Positions 1 through 9,043 of a stretch of DNA of 64,000 bases are shown here, in pieces; the first letter of the stretch is position 1; the number at the start of each line of letters is the position of its first letter. The notes under the pieces were generated by a model. It was not told the origin of the DNA. It was given only the letters and a program-made list of their open reading frames with translations, and ran no database searches. The DNA comes from Fuscovulum sp. (GTDB lineage: Bacteria > Pseudomonadota > Alphaproteobacteria > Rhodobacterales > Rhodobacteraceae): NCBI GenBank assembly GCA_035192965.1, contig CP136571.1, positions 516,501 through 580,500 on the forward strand, written 5' to 3'. Both the position numbers and the translations under genes were made by a program.

Positions 1-585
1 CCGCTGCATCCGGTGGTGAATGCCCGCCTGCCGATGCAGGCCGCGCAGGCCGGGCGTGTGCATATCTTCCGCCCGGAAGACGGTGGTGAGGAACATTACG
101 CCATCGAAATCGGTCGCCCTGACCGCAGCCTTCCCGTTCTGGCGCGGCTACATTCGGCCTGCTTTACCGGCGATGTGCTGGGCAGCCTGAAATGTGACTG
201 CGGCCCGCAACTGCGCGCGGCGCTGGCCCAGATGGGCGACGAAGGGGCGGGGGTCCTCCTCTACCTCAATCAGGAAGGGCGCGGCATCGGGCTGGCCAAC
301 AAGATGCGCGCCTATTCGCTGCAGGATCAGGGCTTTGATACGGTCGAGGCCAATCACCGCCTTGGTTTCGAGGATGACGAGCGGGATTTCCGCATCGGCG
401 CGGGGATCCTGCGCAAGATGGGCTTTTCCTCGGTCCGCCTGCTGACCAACAATCCCAACAAGCTGGCGATGATGGAATCGTGCGGGGTGGCCGTGGCCGA
501 ACGTGTGCCGCTGAAGGTGGGCCAAACAGCGCAGAACGCCGCTTATCTGGCCACCAAGGCCGCGAAATCGGGGCATCTGCTGTGA
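1..585 (+). CDS. ribA: GTP cyclohydrolase II, C-terminal part (5' end outside window)
   Basis: Catalyses the first committed step of riboflavin synthesis, opening GTP to a diaminopyrimidine with release of formate and pyrophosphate. The frame is open from base 1, so the gene begins upstream of the window. Visible are the zinc-binding cysteine cluster in GDVLGSLKCDCG, the QEGRGIGLANK stretch, and the NNPNK motif near the C terminus, all hallmarks of RibA. The visible 194 residues cover essentially the whole catalytic domain; alphaproteobacterial RibA often carries an N-terminal extension that would lie upstream. The stop codon overlaps the GTG start of the next gene, suggesting translational coupling. 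Confidence 0.95.
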   Translation, partial: PLHPVVNARLPMQAAQAGRVHIFRPEDGGEEHYAIEIGRPDRSLPVLARLHSACFTGDVLGSLKCDCGPQLRAALAQMGDEGAGVLLYLNQEGRGIGLANKMRAYSLQDQGFDTVEANHRLGFEDDERDFRIGAGILRKMGFSSVRLLTNNPNKLAMMESCGVAVAERVPLKVGQTAQNAAYLATKAAKSGHLL

Positions 586-1091
586 CGCCCACCGATCTGG
601 TGGTCACCCGCTGGGGTGCACGCTTCATGGGGCGGGTGTTTCCCTGTTCCGTCGGTCGCGGTGGCATCGTTCCCGCCCGCGCGAAACGCGAAGGCGATGG
701 CGCCACCCCGGCAGGAGAGCACGGCTTCGTCGGGATGCTCTACCGGCCCGACCGCCTGTCGCCATCGCAACTGCCCGATTGGGCGCTGCCTTTTGGCCCG
801 TCCGACCTGTGGTCGGATGACAGCCGCGATCCGGACTACAACCTTATGGTCCGCGCCCCACATCCCTGGTCGCATGAACGGCTGACACGGCCCGATCCGA
901 TGTATGACCTGATCCTTCTGACCGATTGGAACTGGCCCCAGGCCGATCCGGGCCGGGGATCGGCGATCTTTGTTCACACATGGCGGCGGCCTCGGCACCC
1001 CACGGCGGGCTGCGTCGCCTTTGCGCAGAACGATCTGCTCTGGATCGCCAACCGCATCCGGCACCGGACAAGACTGATCATCCGGGGCTGA
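582..1091 (+). CDS. L,D-transpeptidase (YkuD-like) family protein
   Basis: About 169 residues beginning at a GTG inside the ribA stop codon (GTGA overlap); the longer upstream reading frame lies inside ribA. The C-terminal half has the YkuD signature in degenerate form: a conserved His in IFVHTW followed by TAGCVAF, corresponding to the catalytic HxxxxxxxxSHGC region, with Cys as presumed nucleophile. Early sequence WGARFMGRVFPCSVGRGG also fits the fold. Family members cross-link peptidoglycan or attach lipoproteins in the periplasm, but no signal peptide is visible here, so a periplasmic role is unproven and a related cytoplasmic function is possible. Confidence 0.75.
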   Translation: MTPTDLVVTRWGARFMGRVFPCSVGRGGIVPARAKREGDGATPAGEHGFVGMLYRPDRLSPSQLPDWALPFGPSDLWSDDSRDPDYNLMVRAPHPWSHERLTRPDPMYDLILLTDWNWPQADPGRGSAIFVHTWRRPRHPTAGCVAFAQNDLLWIANRIRHRTRLIIRG

Positions 1092-1153
1092 ATCACCCTT
1101 TCCAAACCGCTTTGGCCTGCCTAATCTGCGCGCAGTTTGGGGGAGGGACCACC

Positions 1154-3040
1154 ATGCCACGCACGCCGTCCGTTGCGGATGACGAAATCTTTGCCCTGCG
1201 CCTTGATCGCAGCGCGCCGGATCTCTGGCCGATGCTGGAGGCGCTCTATGGCCAACACCCCGACTATGCCACCTTTCGTGCCGCCCTTCTCAAGGCGATG
1301 CAAAAGGCGTGGGCTGACCGCGCCCCTGATCTGAAACGGCTGGACCTTCGGCGCGATCTGGAACCCGACTGGTTCCAGCGCAGCGATATGGCGGGCTATG
1401 TCTTCTACATCGACCGCTTTGCCGGAACATTGACCAACGTTCTGGAAAAGCTGGATTATCTGGAAGAGCTTGGCATCACCTATGTTCACTTCATGCCCTG
1501 CCTGAAGCCCCGCCCGGGCGACAGCGATGGCGGCTATTCAGTGATGGATTACCGCGCCATCAACCCCGCCTACGGCACGATGGCGGATTTTGAGACCGTC
1601 ACCGCAGAACTGCGCAAACGCGGCATTTCGGTCTGCATTGACCTTGTCCTGAACCACACCGCGAAAGAACACGCTTGGGCGAAAAAAGCCGCCAAGGGCG
1701 ATGTGAAACATCAAGACTACTACCTGATGTTCGATACCCCCGATCTTCCAAAGCGGTATGAGGAAACGCTGGTCGAGGTGTTCCCCGACAACGCCCCCGG
1801 CAACTTCACCCATTACCCCGATTTCGGCAAATGGGTCTGGACCACCTTCAACGAACATCAGTGGGATCTGAACTGGGCCAACCCGCAGGTCTTCCTCGAA
1901 ATCGCGGAAATCATGCTGTTCCTCGCCAATCGCGGTGTGGATGTGCTGCGGCTGGATGCCGTGGCTTTCATGTGGAAGCGCCTCGGCACACGCTGCCAAT
2001 CAGAGCCTGAGGTTCACATGCTGTTGCAGGCCCTGCGCGCGGTCTGCCGCATCACCTGCCCGGCCGTGCTGCACCTCGAAGAGGCGATCGTCGCGCCCGC
2101 CGAAATGCTGCCCTACCTTGGACGCGGAAAGCATGACGGCAAGGAAGGCAACCTCGCCTATCACAACTCGCTCATGGTGCAATTCTGGTCGTCGCTCGCC
2201 ACCCGCGACACACGGTTAATGACGCATGTCATGGGCACGCATTTCCCCGACCGGCTGACCAATGCCACCTATGCCACCTATATCCGCTGCCATGACGATA
2301 TCGGCTGGGCCGTGACGGATGAAGATGCCGCCGCGCTGGGCTTGTCCGGCCCCGGTCACCGTGCGTTTCTTTCAGACTTCTACGATGGCACCTTTCCCGG
2401 CAGCTTTGCCCGTGGCGCGCTGTTTCAGGAAAACCCCGCCACGGGCGACAAGCGCATCTCGGGCAGTTTCGCCTCGCTTGCCGGGCTGGAGAAAGCATTG
2501 GCAGAGGGTGATCCCGCCGCGGCAGAGTTGGCGGTTCAACGCATCCTTATGGGCCATGCGCTGATCGCGGCCTGGGGCGGCATCCCCCTGATCTATATGG
2601 GTGACGAACTCGCCGCGCTGAACGATCACGATTATCTGGCCGTCCCCGAACACGCGCATGACAGCCGCTGGATTCACCGCCCCCGGATGGATTGGCAGGC
2701 CGCACGGTCGCGGCATGACGGGCTGACCCACGCCTCCCGCGTCTGGCTGGGCCTGCGGCACATCCTGGCCCGCCGTCGTGCCACCCCCGCGCTGCATGCG
2801 GCGCATCCGATCCGTGTTGTTCCCGGCCCTGTGCCGCAGGTCTTTGCCTTCCGACGCGATGCGCCAACTGGCACGCTGCTTTGCCTGTTCAACTTTTCGG
2901 AAAGTTGGGCGCATGTTCCCGAAGATTGGCTGCGGATGCAGGGCGCAACGCAGATGCATGATGCCCTGTCCGACCACCCGGTCGAGGTGCATCACGGCAA
3001 CATCGCGCTGCCCCCCTATGCACGGGTCTGGCTGGCCTAG
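1154..3040 (+). CDS. Amylosucrase / sucrose-active GH13 glucosidase
   Basis: A 628-residue alpha-amylase superfamily protein, the usual amylosucrase length. The ATG at 1154 follows a GGGAGGGA ribosome site at 1139-1147. Amylosucrases split sucrose and build an alpha-1,4-glucan with the glucose; close relatives only hydrolyse sucrose. The (beta/alpha)8 barrel landmarks are visible: GGYSVMDYRAINPAYGT, the nucleophile region DVLRLDAVAF (Asp268), the acid/base region HLEEAIVAP (Glu310, compare SEAIV in characterised amylosucrases) and CHDDIGW (Asp381). No signal peptide is seen, so it should act on cytoplasmic sucrose. No sucrose transporter or glycogen gene is adjacent, so physiological role is open. 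Confidence 0.88.
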   Translation: MPRTPSVADDEIFALRLDRSAPDLWPMLEALYGQHPDYATFRAALLKAMQKAWADRAPDLKRLDLRRDLEPDWFQRSDMAGYVFYIDRFAGTLTNVLEKLDYLEELGITYVHFMPCLKPRPGDSDGGYSVMDYRAINPAYGTMADFETVTAELRKRGISVCIDLVLNHTAKEHAWAKKAAKGDVKHQDYYLMFDTPDLPKRYEETLVEVFPDNAPGNFTHYPDFGKWVWTTFNEHQWDLNWANPQVFLEIAEIMLFLANRGVDVLRLDAVAFMWKRLGTRCQSEPEVHMLLQALRAVCRITCPAVLHLEEAIVAPAEMLPYLGRGKHDGKEGNLAYHNSLMVQFWSSLATRDTRLMTHVMGTHFPDRLTNATYATYIRCHDDIGWAVTDEDAAALGLSGPGHRAFLSDFYDGTFPGSFARGALFQENPATGDKRISGSFASLAGLEKALAEGDPAAAELAVQRILMGHALIAAWGGIPLIYMGDELAALNDHDYLAVPEHAHDSRWIHRPRMDWQAARSRHDGLTHASRVWLGLRHILARRRATPALHAAHPIRVVPGPVPQVFAFRRDAPTGTLLCLFNFSESWAHVPEDWLRMQGATQMHDALSDHPVEVHHGNIALPPYARVWLA

Positions 3041-3086
3041 GCCCGCGCATCATCGCCCTAACGATAGACCCCATCTATCAAACAAC

Positions 3087-3108
3087 GGGAAATCAATATT
3101 GATTTCCC
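3087..3108. promoter_or_regulatory. 22-bp perfect palindrome upstream of fdsG (probable operator)
   Basis: The half-site GGGAAATCAAT is followed directly by its exact reverse complement, centred 56 bp before the fdsG start. The core ATCAATATTGAT fits the T-N11-A type dyad bound by LysR-family regulators, and CTATCAA occurs as a direct repeat flanking it (3074-3080 and 3108-3114). Formate dehydrogenase operons of this type are commonly controlled by a LysR regulator (FdsR/FdsT); none is encoded nearby, so the bound protein is inferred. Confidence 0.6.
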
Positions 3109-3153
3109 TATCAAGCGGTATATCCCGGTATACAGCTACCGAAGGGGCCGCCG

Positions 3154-3624
3154 ATGACGCAGACCAGCACCGAAATCGCCGCGCGAGTAGGGGAAATCCT
3201 GAACGCGCATGAGGGGATGGAGGGGCCTTTGCTGCCGATTCTCCACGCAATCCAGCACGCCTATGGCTATGTGCCGCGCGACGCGCTGCCGATCATCGCG
3301 AAACGGCTGAACCTAACGCGCGCCGAAGTGCATGGCGTCATGTCCTTCTACCATGATTTCCGCGAAGATCCGGCAGGCAAGCATGTGCTGAAACTCTGCC
3401 GCGCCGAAGCCTGTCAGGCGATGGGGGCGGATCGTGTTGCAGCACATGCCCAGAACCGTCTCGGCATCGAATGGCACCAGACCACCAATGATGGCCAGAT
3501 CACACTGGAACCCGTGTTCTGCCTTGGCCTTTGCGCCTGCGCGCCCGCCGCGCTTGTGGATGGCAAGGTGGTGGGTCGCGTGGATGAGGCCCGTCTTGAC
3601 GCCATCATCGAAGGGGTCCGCTGA
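3154..3624 (+). CDS. fdsG: NAD-dependent formate dehydrogenase gamma subunit
   Basis: A 156-residue NuoE-like thioredoxin-fold subunit carrying one [2Fe-2S] cluster. The four ligand cysteines are visible as two pairs, LCRAEAC and FCLGLC. In the Rhodobacter-type Fds complex it pairs with FdsB to pass electrons from formate to NAD+. First gene of the fds operon; its stop codon overlaps the fdsB start (TGATG). Confidence 0.93.
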   Translation: MTQTSTEIAARVGEILNAHEGMEGPLLPILHAIQHAYGYVPRDALPIIAKRLNLTRAEVHGVMSFYHDFREDPAGKHVLKLCRAEACQAMGADRVAAHAQNRLGIEWHQTTNDGQITLEPVFCLGLCACAPAALVDGKVVGRVDEARLDAIIEGVR

Positions 3625-5153
3625 TGAAAATCTACGTCCCCCGCGATGCCGCCGCCCGTGGCCTTGGCGCAGATGACGTCGCCGCCGCCGTGCTGGCCGA
3701 AGCTGCCAAGCGCGGCATCACCGTCGATCTCGTCCGCAACGGATCGCGCGGCATGGTCTGGCTGGAACCGCTGGTAGAGGTGGCCACTGATGCAGGCCGT
3801 CTTGCCTTTGGCCCGCTGACGCCCGCCGATGTGCCTGCACTCTTTGCCGACCTCGCACAGCACCCCAAGGCGCTGGGCCTGACTGATGCCCTTCCCTGGC
3901 TGGCGAAACAGACCCGCCTCACCTTTGCGCGTGTCGGTGTGGTCGATCCCCTGTCGCTGACCGAATACGAAGCCCATCATGGCCTTGTCGGCCTGCGCCG
4001 CGCGCTGGGCATGGACAGCGCCGCCATCGTGGCCGAAGTGACCGAGTCTGGCCTGCGGGGCCGGGGCGGCGCGGGCTTCCCCACCGGCATCAAATGGAAA
4101 ACCGTGGCCGAGGCGAAGGCCGATCAGAAATACATCGTCTGTAACGCGGATGAGGGCGATAGTGGCACCTTCGCCGACCGCATGCTGATGGAAGGCGACC
4201 CCTTCACCCTGATCGAAGGCATGATCATCGCCGGCATCGCCACCGGGGCGACGCGCGGCTATGTCTATATGCGCTCAGAATATCCTGACGCGATCGAAGT
4301 GATGACGGATGCCGTCATCATCGCCCGCCGGGCAGGAATTTTGGGCGCATCGGTCCTTGGCTCCGGGCGTGCGTTCGATATGGAGATCCGCACCGGTGCC
4401 GGTGCCTATGTCTGCGGTGAGGAAACCTCGCTTCTCAACAGCCTCGAAGGCAAGCGCGGCGTGGTCCGCGCCAAGCCGCCGCTGCCCGCTTTGCAAGGCT
4501 TCCTTGGCAAACCCACCGTGGTGAACAACGTTATCTCGCTGGCCACCATCCCGGTGATCCTGGAACGCGGCGCGGCCTTCTACAAGGATTTCGGTCTTGG
4601 CCGATCGCGCGGCACCATCCCGTTGCAGATTGCGGGCAACGTCAAACATGGCGGCTTGTTCGAGGCTGCCTTTGGCCTGACGCTGGGCGAAATCGTGGAT
4701 GTGATCGGTGGCGGCACCGCGACGGGCCGCCCCGTGAAGGCGGTGCAGGTTGGTGGCCCGCTGGGCGCCTATTTCCCCCGCGCCCTGTTCGACACCCCCT
4801 TCGGCTATGAAGAATTCGGCGCAAAAGAAGGCCTCATCGGCCATGCCGGTCTGGTGATCTTTGACGACAGCGCCGACATGCTGAAACAGGCCCGCTTCGC
4901 GATGGAATTCTGCGCGATTGAATCCTGTGGCAAATGCACCCCCTGCCGCATCGGCGCGGTGCGCGGCGTGGAAACCGTGGACCGCATCGCCAAGGGCGAT
5001 GCCGCCGCCATTCCGCTGCTGACCGACCTCTGCAACACCATGAAATCCGGCTCGCTCTGCGCGCTGGGCGGCTTCACCCCCTATCCGGTGATGTCCGCGC
5101 TGAACCACTTCCCCGATGATTTCACGCCCGCGCTGAAAGAGGCCGCCGAATGA
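3624..5153 (+). CDS. fdsB: NAD-dependent formate dehydrogenase beta subunit
   Basis: A 509-residue NuoF-like flavoprotein that binds FMN, NAD(H) and one [4Fe-4S] cluster. An N-terminal thioredoxin-like region (about residues 1-110) precedes the FMN/NAD segment GLRGRGGAGFPTG and the NADEGDSGTFADR motif. Cluster ligands appear as ESCGKCTPCRIG with a fourth Cys in SGSLCALGG. It reduces NAD+ with electrons arriving from FdsA. The stop overlaps the next ATG by four bases (ATGA), so the operon is tightly coupled. Confidence 0.94.
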   Translation: MKIYVPRDAAARGLGADDVAAAVLAEAAKRGITVDLVRNGSRGMVWLEPLVEVATDAGRLAFGPLTPADVPALFADLAQHPKALGLTDALPWLAKQTRLTFARVGVVDPLSLTEYEAHHGLVGLRRALGMDSAAIVAEVTESGLRGRGGAGFPTGIKWKTVAEAKADQKYIVCNADEGDSGTFADRMLMEGDPFTLIEGMIIAGIATGATRGYVYMRSEYPDAIEVMTDAVIIARRAGILGASVLGSGRAFDMEIRTGAGAYVCGEETSLLNSLEGKRGVVRAKPPLPALQGFLGKPTVVNNVISLATIPVILERGAAFYKDFGLGRSRGTIPLQIAGNVKHGGLFEAAFGLTLGEIVDVIGGGTATGRPVKAVQVGGPLGAYFPRALFDTPFGYEEFGAKEGLIGHAGLVIFDDSADMLKQARFAMEFCAIESCGKCTPCRIGAVRGVETVDRIAKGDAAAIPLLTDLCNTMKSGSLCALGGFTPYPVMSALNHFPDDFTPALKEAAE

Positions 5154-5362
5154 CCGAACAGGTTAAGGGCCCGGCGTCCTACTTCCCTTCCATCGAAAAG
5201 AAATACGGCCAGCCGATGCAACACTGGTTTGACCAGATCGCGCCCATGCTGGACCAGCCGCATATGCAGATCGTTTCCTTTCTGAAGGAAACCCACGCGA
5301 TGGGCCACGGCCACGCCAATGCCATCGTCGCCCACCAACTCGCCAAGAATAAGGGTGCCTGA
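5150..5362 (+). CDS. DUF4287-type small protein inside the fds operon
   Basis: A 70-residue protein with the pattern typical of DUF4287: ...YFPSIEKKYGQP, an HxxxIVSFLKETHAMGHGHANAIVAH segment and a short basic tail. No metal-binding cysteines or membrane segment. It starts within the fdsB stop and ends one base before the fdsA start, so it is certainly cotranscribed and probably translationally coupled. Function unknown. Its place between the diaphorase and catalytic subunits suggests a role in assembly or stability of the complex, which is inference only. Confidence 0.85.
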   Translation: MTEQVKGPASYFPSIEKKYGQPMQHWFDQIAPMLDQPHMQIVSFLKETHAMGHGHANAIVAHQLAKNKGA

Positions 5363-5363
5363 G

Positions 5364-8243
5364 ATGAAAGACTTCATCATTCCCGATCGCGATTTCGGCA
5401 CCCCTGCCGCCAAATCCAAGACCATGGTCACCCTGACCATCGACGGGTTCGATATTACCGTTCCCGAAGGCACCTCCATCATGCGCGCTGCGGCGGAAAT
5501 CGGGATCACCGTCCCGAAACTCTGCGCGACCGACTCGCTTGATGCGTTCGGCTCTTGCCGCCTCTGCCTTGTGGAAATCGAAGGCCGCAACGGCACCCCG
5601 GCCTCCTGCACCACCCCCGTGGCCCCCGGCATCAAGGTCCACACCCAGAACGCCAAGCTCAAACAGCTGCGTCGCGGCGTGATGGAGCTTTATATCTCGG
5701 ACCACCCGCTGGATTGCTTGACCTGCTCCGCCAATGGCGATTGCGAGTTGCAGGATATGGCCGGCGCCGTCGGCCTGCGCGACGTGCGGTATGAGGCTGT
5801 GGAAACCCACTTCAAGGCCAAGAACAACTCCGGCGAAGCCAACCCGCAATGGATGCCGAAGGACGACTCCAACCCCTATTTCAGCTATGATCCGGCCAAG
5901 TGCATCGTCTGCTCGCGCTGCGTGCGTGCCTGTGAAGAGGTGCAAGGCACCTTCGCCCTGACCATCGAAGGCCGTGGCTTCGACAGCCGCGTCTCCTTTG
6001 GCGCAAAGACCGACACTGCCCTGACATCGGATTGCGTCTCTTGCGGTGCCTGCGTGCAGGCCTGCCCGACCGCCACGCTTCAGGAAAAGTCGATCATCGA
6101 GATCGGCACCCCCGAACGCTCTGTCATCACCACCTGCGCCTATTGCGGCGTGGGCTGTTCGTTCAAGGCCGAAATGCGCGGCGACGAACTGGTGCGCATG
6201 ACCCCCTACAAGCACGGCAAGGCCAACCGTGGCCATTCCTGCGTCAAGGGCCGCTTCGCCTATGGCTATGCCAGCCACAAGGACCGCATCCTGTCGCCCA
6301 TGATCCGCGACAGCATCAACGACCCGTGGCAAGAAGTGTCATGGGCCGAGGCGATGGAATTCACCGCCAACCGCATGAAGGGCATCATCGCCAAGCATGG
6401 CCGCCAGTCGGTTGGCGTGATCACCTCCAGCCGCTGCACGAATGAGGAAGCCTACCTCGTGCAGAAACTCACCCGCGCGGTGTTCATGAACAACAACACC
6501 GATACCTGCGCCCGTGTCTGCCATTCGCCCACCGGATACGGCCTTGGCCAGACCTTCGGCACCAGCGCCGGCACGCAGGATTTTGACTCGGTCGAACACA
6601 CCGATGTCGTCATCCTGATCGGCGCGAACCCGACCGACGGCCACCCCGTCTTTGCCTCCCGCCTGAAGAAACGCCTGCGCGCCGGGGCCAAGCTGATCGT
6701 GATCGACCCGCGCCGGATCGATCTGGTGGACAACTCCGCCCACATCCGGGCCGCCCACCATTTGGCCCTGACGCCGGGCACCAACGTGGCCGTCGTCACC
6801 GCCATCGCCCATACCATCGTGACCGAGGGCCTGTTTGACGAAGACTTCATCCGCACCCGCTGTGATTGGGATGAATTCCAGGACTATGCCGAATTCGTAT
6901 CCGACCCCCGCCACTCGCCCGAAGCGACTCAACTTCTGACCGGGGTCAAGGCGGATGAACTGCGCGCCGCCGCCCGGCTTTATGCCAAGGGTGGCAACGG
7001 GGCGATTTACTACGGCCTGGGGGTGACCGAACATTCGCAGGGCTCGACCACCGTTATCGGCATCGCCAACCTTGCCATGCTGACCGGCAATATCGGCCGC
7101 CCCGGCGTGGGCGTGAACCCGCTGCGCGGCCAGAACAATGTGCAGGGTTCCTGTGACATGGGGTCATTCCCCCACGAACTGCCCGGCTACCGCCATGTGA
7201 AGAACGACTCCGTGCGTGAGGTGTTCGAATCCATCTGGGGCGTGAAGATCGACAACGAACCCGGCCTGCGCATCCCCAACATGCTGGATGCGGCGGTCGA
7301 GGGCACCTTCAAGGGCCTCTACTGCCAAGGCGAAGACATCCTGCAATCCGACCCCGACACCAAACACGTCGCCGCAGGACTGGCGGCGATGGAATGCGTG
7401 ATCGTCCATGACCTGTTCCTGAACGAGACGGCGAACTACGCCCATGTGTTCTTCCCCGGTTCGTCCTTCCTGGAAAAGGACGGCACCTTCACCAATGCTG
7501 AACGCCGCATCAACCGCGTGCGCAAGGTGATGGCCCCGAAACAGGGCTATGCCGATTGGGAAGTGACGCAGATGTTCGCGCAGGCGATGGGGGCCGATTG
7601 GCACTATACCCACCCGTCGCAGATCATGGATGAAATCGCCATGCTGACGCCGTCCTTTGCCGGGGTCAGCTATGAAAAGCTGGAAACCATGGGGTCTATC
7701 CAGTGGCCCTGCAACGAAAAGGCGCCGGAAGGCACGCCCCTGATGCATATTGATGGGTTCGTGCGCGGCAAGGGTAAGTTCATCCGCACGGAATATGTGG
7801 CCACCGATGAAAAGACCGGCCCGCGCTTCCCCCTGCTGCTGACCACGGGCCGCATCCTTTCGCAATACAACGTGGGGGCGCAGACGCGGCGCACAGAAAA
7901 CGTCGTTTGGCATGAGGAAGACCTGCTGGAGATTCACCCCCATGACGCGGAACTGCGCGGCGTGCGCGATGGGCAATATGTGAAACTGGCCTCGCGGTCG
8001 GGGGAAACCTCGCTCAAGGCCAAGATCACCGATCGCGTGTCGCCGGGTGTGGTCTACACCACCTTCCACCACCCCACGACACAGGCCAACGTCATCACCA
8101 CCGATTTCTCGGACTGGGCCACCAACTGCCCGGAATACAAGGTGACGGCCGTGCAGGTCAGCCCGTCCAACGGGCCGACCGAATGGCAGGAAGACTATGC
8201 CGAACAGGCGGCCCAATCCCGCCGCATTCTGGCGGCCGAATGA
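5364..8243 (+). CDS. fdsA: NAD-dependent formate dehydrogenase alpha (catalytic) subunit
   Basis: A 959-residue molybdenum/bis-MGD enzyme oxidising formate to CO2. In order: N-terminal [2Fe-2S] domain (CATDSLDAFGSCRLC...C), a CLTCSANGDCELQ cluster region, two ferredoxin-type [4Fe-4S] motifs (CIVCSRCVRAC and CVSCGACVQAC), the molybdopterin-proximal cluster (CAYCGVGC... SCVKG), then the molybdopterin domains. The Mo-ligand cysteine is Cys386 followed by His387 in VCHSPTGYGL, the same numbering as reported for Rhodobacter capsulatus FdsA. The ATG at 5364 is chosen because the upstream in-frame ATG at 5319 lies inside the DUF4287 gene. The stop overlaps the fdsC start. Confidence 0.96.
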   Translation: MKDFIIPDRDFGTPAAKSKTMVTLTIDGFDITVPEGTSIMRAAAEIGITVPKLCATDSLDAFGSCRLCLVEIEGRNGTPASCTTPVAPGIKVHTQNAKLKQLRRGVMELYISDHPLDCLTCSANGDCELQDMAGAVGLRDVRYEAVETHFKAKNNSGEANPQWMPKDDSNPYFSYDPAKCIVCSRCVRACEEVQGTFALTIEGRGFDSRVSFGAKTDTALTSDCVSCGACVQACPTATLQEKSIIEIGTPERSVITTCAYCGVGCSFKAEMRGDELVRMTPYKHGKANRGHSCVKGRFAYGYASHKDRILSPMIRDSINDPWQEVSWAEAMEFTANRMKGIIAKHGRQSVGVITSSRCTNEEAYLVQKLTRAVFMNNNTDTCARVCHSPTGYGLGQTFGTSAGTQDFDSVEHTDVVILIGANPTDGHPVFASRLKKRLRAGAKLIVIDPRRIDLVDNSAHIRAAHHLALTPGTNVAVVTAIAHTIVTEGLFDEDFIRTRCDWDEFQDYAEFVSDPRHSPEATQLLTGVKADELRAAARLYAKGGNGAIYYGLGVTEHSQGSTTVIGIANLAMLTGNIGRPGVGVNPLRGQNNVQGSCDMGSFPHELPGYRHVKNDSVREVFESIWGVKIDNEPGLRIPNMLDAAVEGTFKGLYCQGEDILQSDPDTKHVAAGLAAMECVIVHDLFLNETANYAHVFFPGSSFLEKDGTFTNAERRINRVRKVMAPKQGYADWEVTQMFAQAMGADWHYTHPSQIMDEIAMLTPSFAGVSYEKLETMGSIQWPCNEKAPEGTPLMHIDGFVRGKGKFIRTEYVATDEKTGPRFPLLLTTGRILSQYNVGAQTRRTENVVWHEEDLLEIHPHDAELRGVRDGQYVKLASRSGETSLKAKITDRVSPGVVYTTFHHPTTQANVITTDFSDWATNCPEYKVTAVQVSPSNGPTEWQEDYAEQAAQSRRILAAE

Positions 8244-9043
8244 TGGACACCGCCCGCCGCCTTCCCCGCCTGAGCTTCGGCTCCGGCGGCATCGAGCAGG
8301 GGTCGCGACCCCTGCCCGAAGAGGTGGCGGTCGCCCTGTCCTTCAACGGATCGACGCAGGCGGTAATGATGGCGACGCCGGATGATCTGGTGGATTTCGC
8401 CTATGGCTTTGCCCTGACCGAAGGCATCGCCACCCCGGACCAGATCGAAAGCGTCGAGGTGCAGCCCGCAGGGCAAGGGATCGACGTGCAGGTCTGGCTG
8501 ACCGGCGATGCAGAGGCGCGGCTTGCCGCGCGCCGCCGCACCATGGCAGGGCCGGTCGGCTGTGGCCTGTGCGGGATCGACAGCATCGAGCAGGCCATGC
8601 GCCCTGTGGTGCAGATTGCGCCATCCGCCTTTCGCATGACGCCCGCACAGGTGATGCAGGCGGTGGCGGCCCTGACAGGCCGCCAACCGCTGCACGATGT
8701 CACCCGCGCCGCCCATTGCGCTGCATTCTGGACCGATGATGCTCTGGTTGCCGCGCGTGAAGATGTGGGCCGTCATAACGCGCTAGACAAACTGACCGGC
8801 CACCTGATCCGCGCCGGCCACGCCCAAGGGGCGGTGGTGCTGACCAGCCGCGTTTCCATCGACATGGTGCAAAAGGTCTGCGCGCTGGGCGCGCCCGTCC
8901 TGATCGCCGTATCCGCCCCCACTGCCCATGCTGTCGATCTGGCGGAAGAGGCGGGGCTGACCCTGATCGCCCTTGCCCGGCCCGACCGGTTCGAGGTTTT
9001 CACCCATTCCGACCGACTGATGGAGATTGCCCATGTCCGCTGA
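8240..9043 (+). CDS. fdsC: Formate dehydrogenase accessory sulfurtransferase
   Basis: A 267-residue FdhD-family protein that handles the bis-MGD cofactor and helps its sulfuration and insertion into FdsA. It contains the family cysteine motif CGLCGIDS (about residues 110-117) and the EDVGRHNALDKL segment. Two adjacent ATGs at 8240 and 8243 are possible starts; the first overlaps the fdsA stop. It overlaps fdsD at its 3' end. Confidence 0.93.
   Translation: MMDTARRLPRLSFGSGGIEQGSRPLPEEVAVALSFNGSTQAVMMATPDDLVDFAYGFALTEGIATPDQIESVEVQPAGQGIDVQVWLTGDAEARLAARRRTMAGPVGCGLCGIDSIEQAMRPVVQIAPSAFRMTPAQVMQAVAALTGRQPLHDVTRAAHCAAFWTDDALVAAREDVGRHNALDKLTGHLIRAGHAQGAVVLTSRVSIDMVQKVCALGAPVLIAVSAPTAHAVDLAEEAGLTLIALARPDRFEVFTHSDRLMEIAHVR

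Noticed and set aside
5163..6332. 389-codon minus-strand frame inside fdsA
   Set aside because: His/Gly/Ala-rich shadow of fdsA with no recognisable domain; the plus strand carries all cluster cysteines of FdsA.
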